Shown here: positions 63,959 through 64,000 of the stretch, piece by piece | How the letters are laid out: each line of letters starts with the position of its first letter | Position numbering within the stretch: position 1 is the first letter of the stretch | NCBI GenBank assembly: GCA_913056365.1 | Contig: CAJXLT010000002.1 | Span: forward strand, 558,001-622,000 | Source of the DNA: an uncultured Paenibacillaceae bacterium | Lineage (GTDB): Bacteria; Bacillota; Bacilli; Paenibacillales; K13 | DNA length: 64,000 nucleotides | Reading direction: 5' to 3' | Made by a program: the position numbers and the translations under genes | The notes under the pieces: generated by a model | What the model was told of the DNA's origin: nothing | Seen by the model: the letters and a program-made list of their open reading frames with translations, nothing else | Databases searched by the model: none

Positions 63959-64000
63959 GTGTCTTAGTATTGCATTAATGTGAATATATCAACTCCTGGC

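Overview
The window looks like a chromosomal segment of a spore-forming Firmicute, most likely Paenibacillus or a close relative. Reasons: strong AGGAGG-type ribosome sites with ATG/GTG/TTG starts, sigma-A promoters with 17-bp spacers, T-box control, a SleB-type cell-wall hydrolase, and a housekeeping block laid out much like the Bacillus subtilis relA-hisS-aspS-yrv/yrr region. I see no phage, transposase, CRISPR array, rRNA or tRNA gene.

Region 1 (1-22 kb) is accessory and regulatory: a 5'-nucleotidase (cut by the window edge) and a secreted lamin-tail protein with a possible Pho-box array; an FCD-type GntR gene with duplicated palindromic operators followed by a YesN-like AraC regulator lacking its receiver domain; a small XRE regulator with its operator inside the promoter spacer; a single-unit chromate transporter; a glycerophosphodiesterase; an SDR protein with a PadR regulator; an acyltransferase translationally coupled to a GltS-like carrier; a KtrB-type potassium channel; a GH4 glycosidase with an AraC regulator and a cre site; two adjacent TetR loci with clear palindromic operators; a decayed DUF2306-like gene; and an aldo/keto reductase divergent from an HxlR regulator.

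Region 2 (22-39 kb) holds a sulfurtransferase, a YtrA-type GntR/ABC transporter operon, a GNAT, a pterin carbinolamine dehydratase and an Fe-S aldo/keto reductase. It also holds a six-gene operon (about 31.3 to 27.7 kb, minus strand) of a small protein, a Ser/Gly-rich exported protein, a glutathionylspermidine-synthase-like ATP-grasp ligase, a single-TM protein, a DUF350 membrane protein and a DUF4178 protein. A perfect ECF (sigma-W type) promoter lies just upstream. This is the best candidate here for an incompletely described system: an envelope-stress ligase/membrane operon related to E. coli yjfKLMC. A polysaccharide deacetylase with a C-terminal extension diverges from it. Then come type 2 IPP isomerase, a class B PBP and a chemotaxis receptor.

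Region 3 (39-61 kb) is the conserved translation, tRNA-modification and stringent-response block, read mostly on the minus strand: relA-dtd-(60-aa ORF), a T-box with an Asp (GAC) specifier, hisS-aspS, tcdA, rarA, [mnmA inverted], cymR, cysteine desulfurase, a zinc-ribbon protein, AI-2E permease, alaS, ireB, ruvX, DUF1292, mltG, trmR, trhP1, trhP2. Cysteine desulfurase and MnmA together make 2-thiouridine; TrmR and the two TrhP proteins together make mo5U/mcmo5U-type wobble modifications.

Region 4 (61-64 kb) has a nuclease-like winged-helix protein behind a short terminated leader and an M20 amidohydrolase.

Three kinds of intergenic repeat recur: a roughly 190-bp element with fixed 52/62-bp motif spacing (26.2, 33.9, 62.4 kb), a roughly 53-bp hairpin element occurring in pairs (43.6, 47.5, 63.8 kb), and a local degenerate 39-40-bp tandem repeat (61.5 kb).
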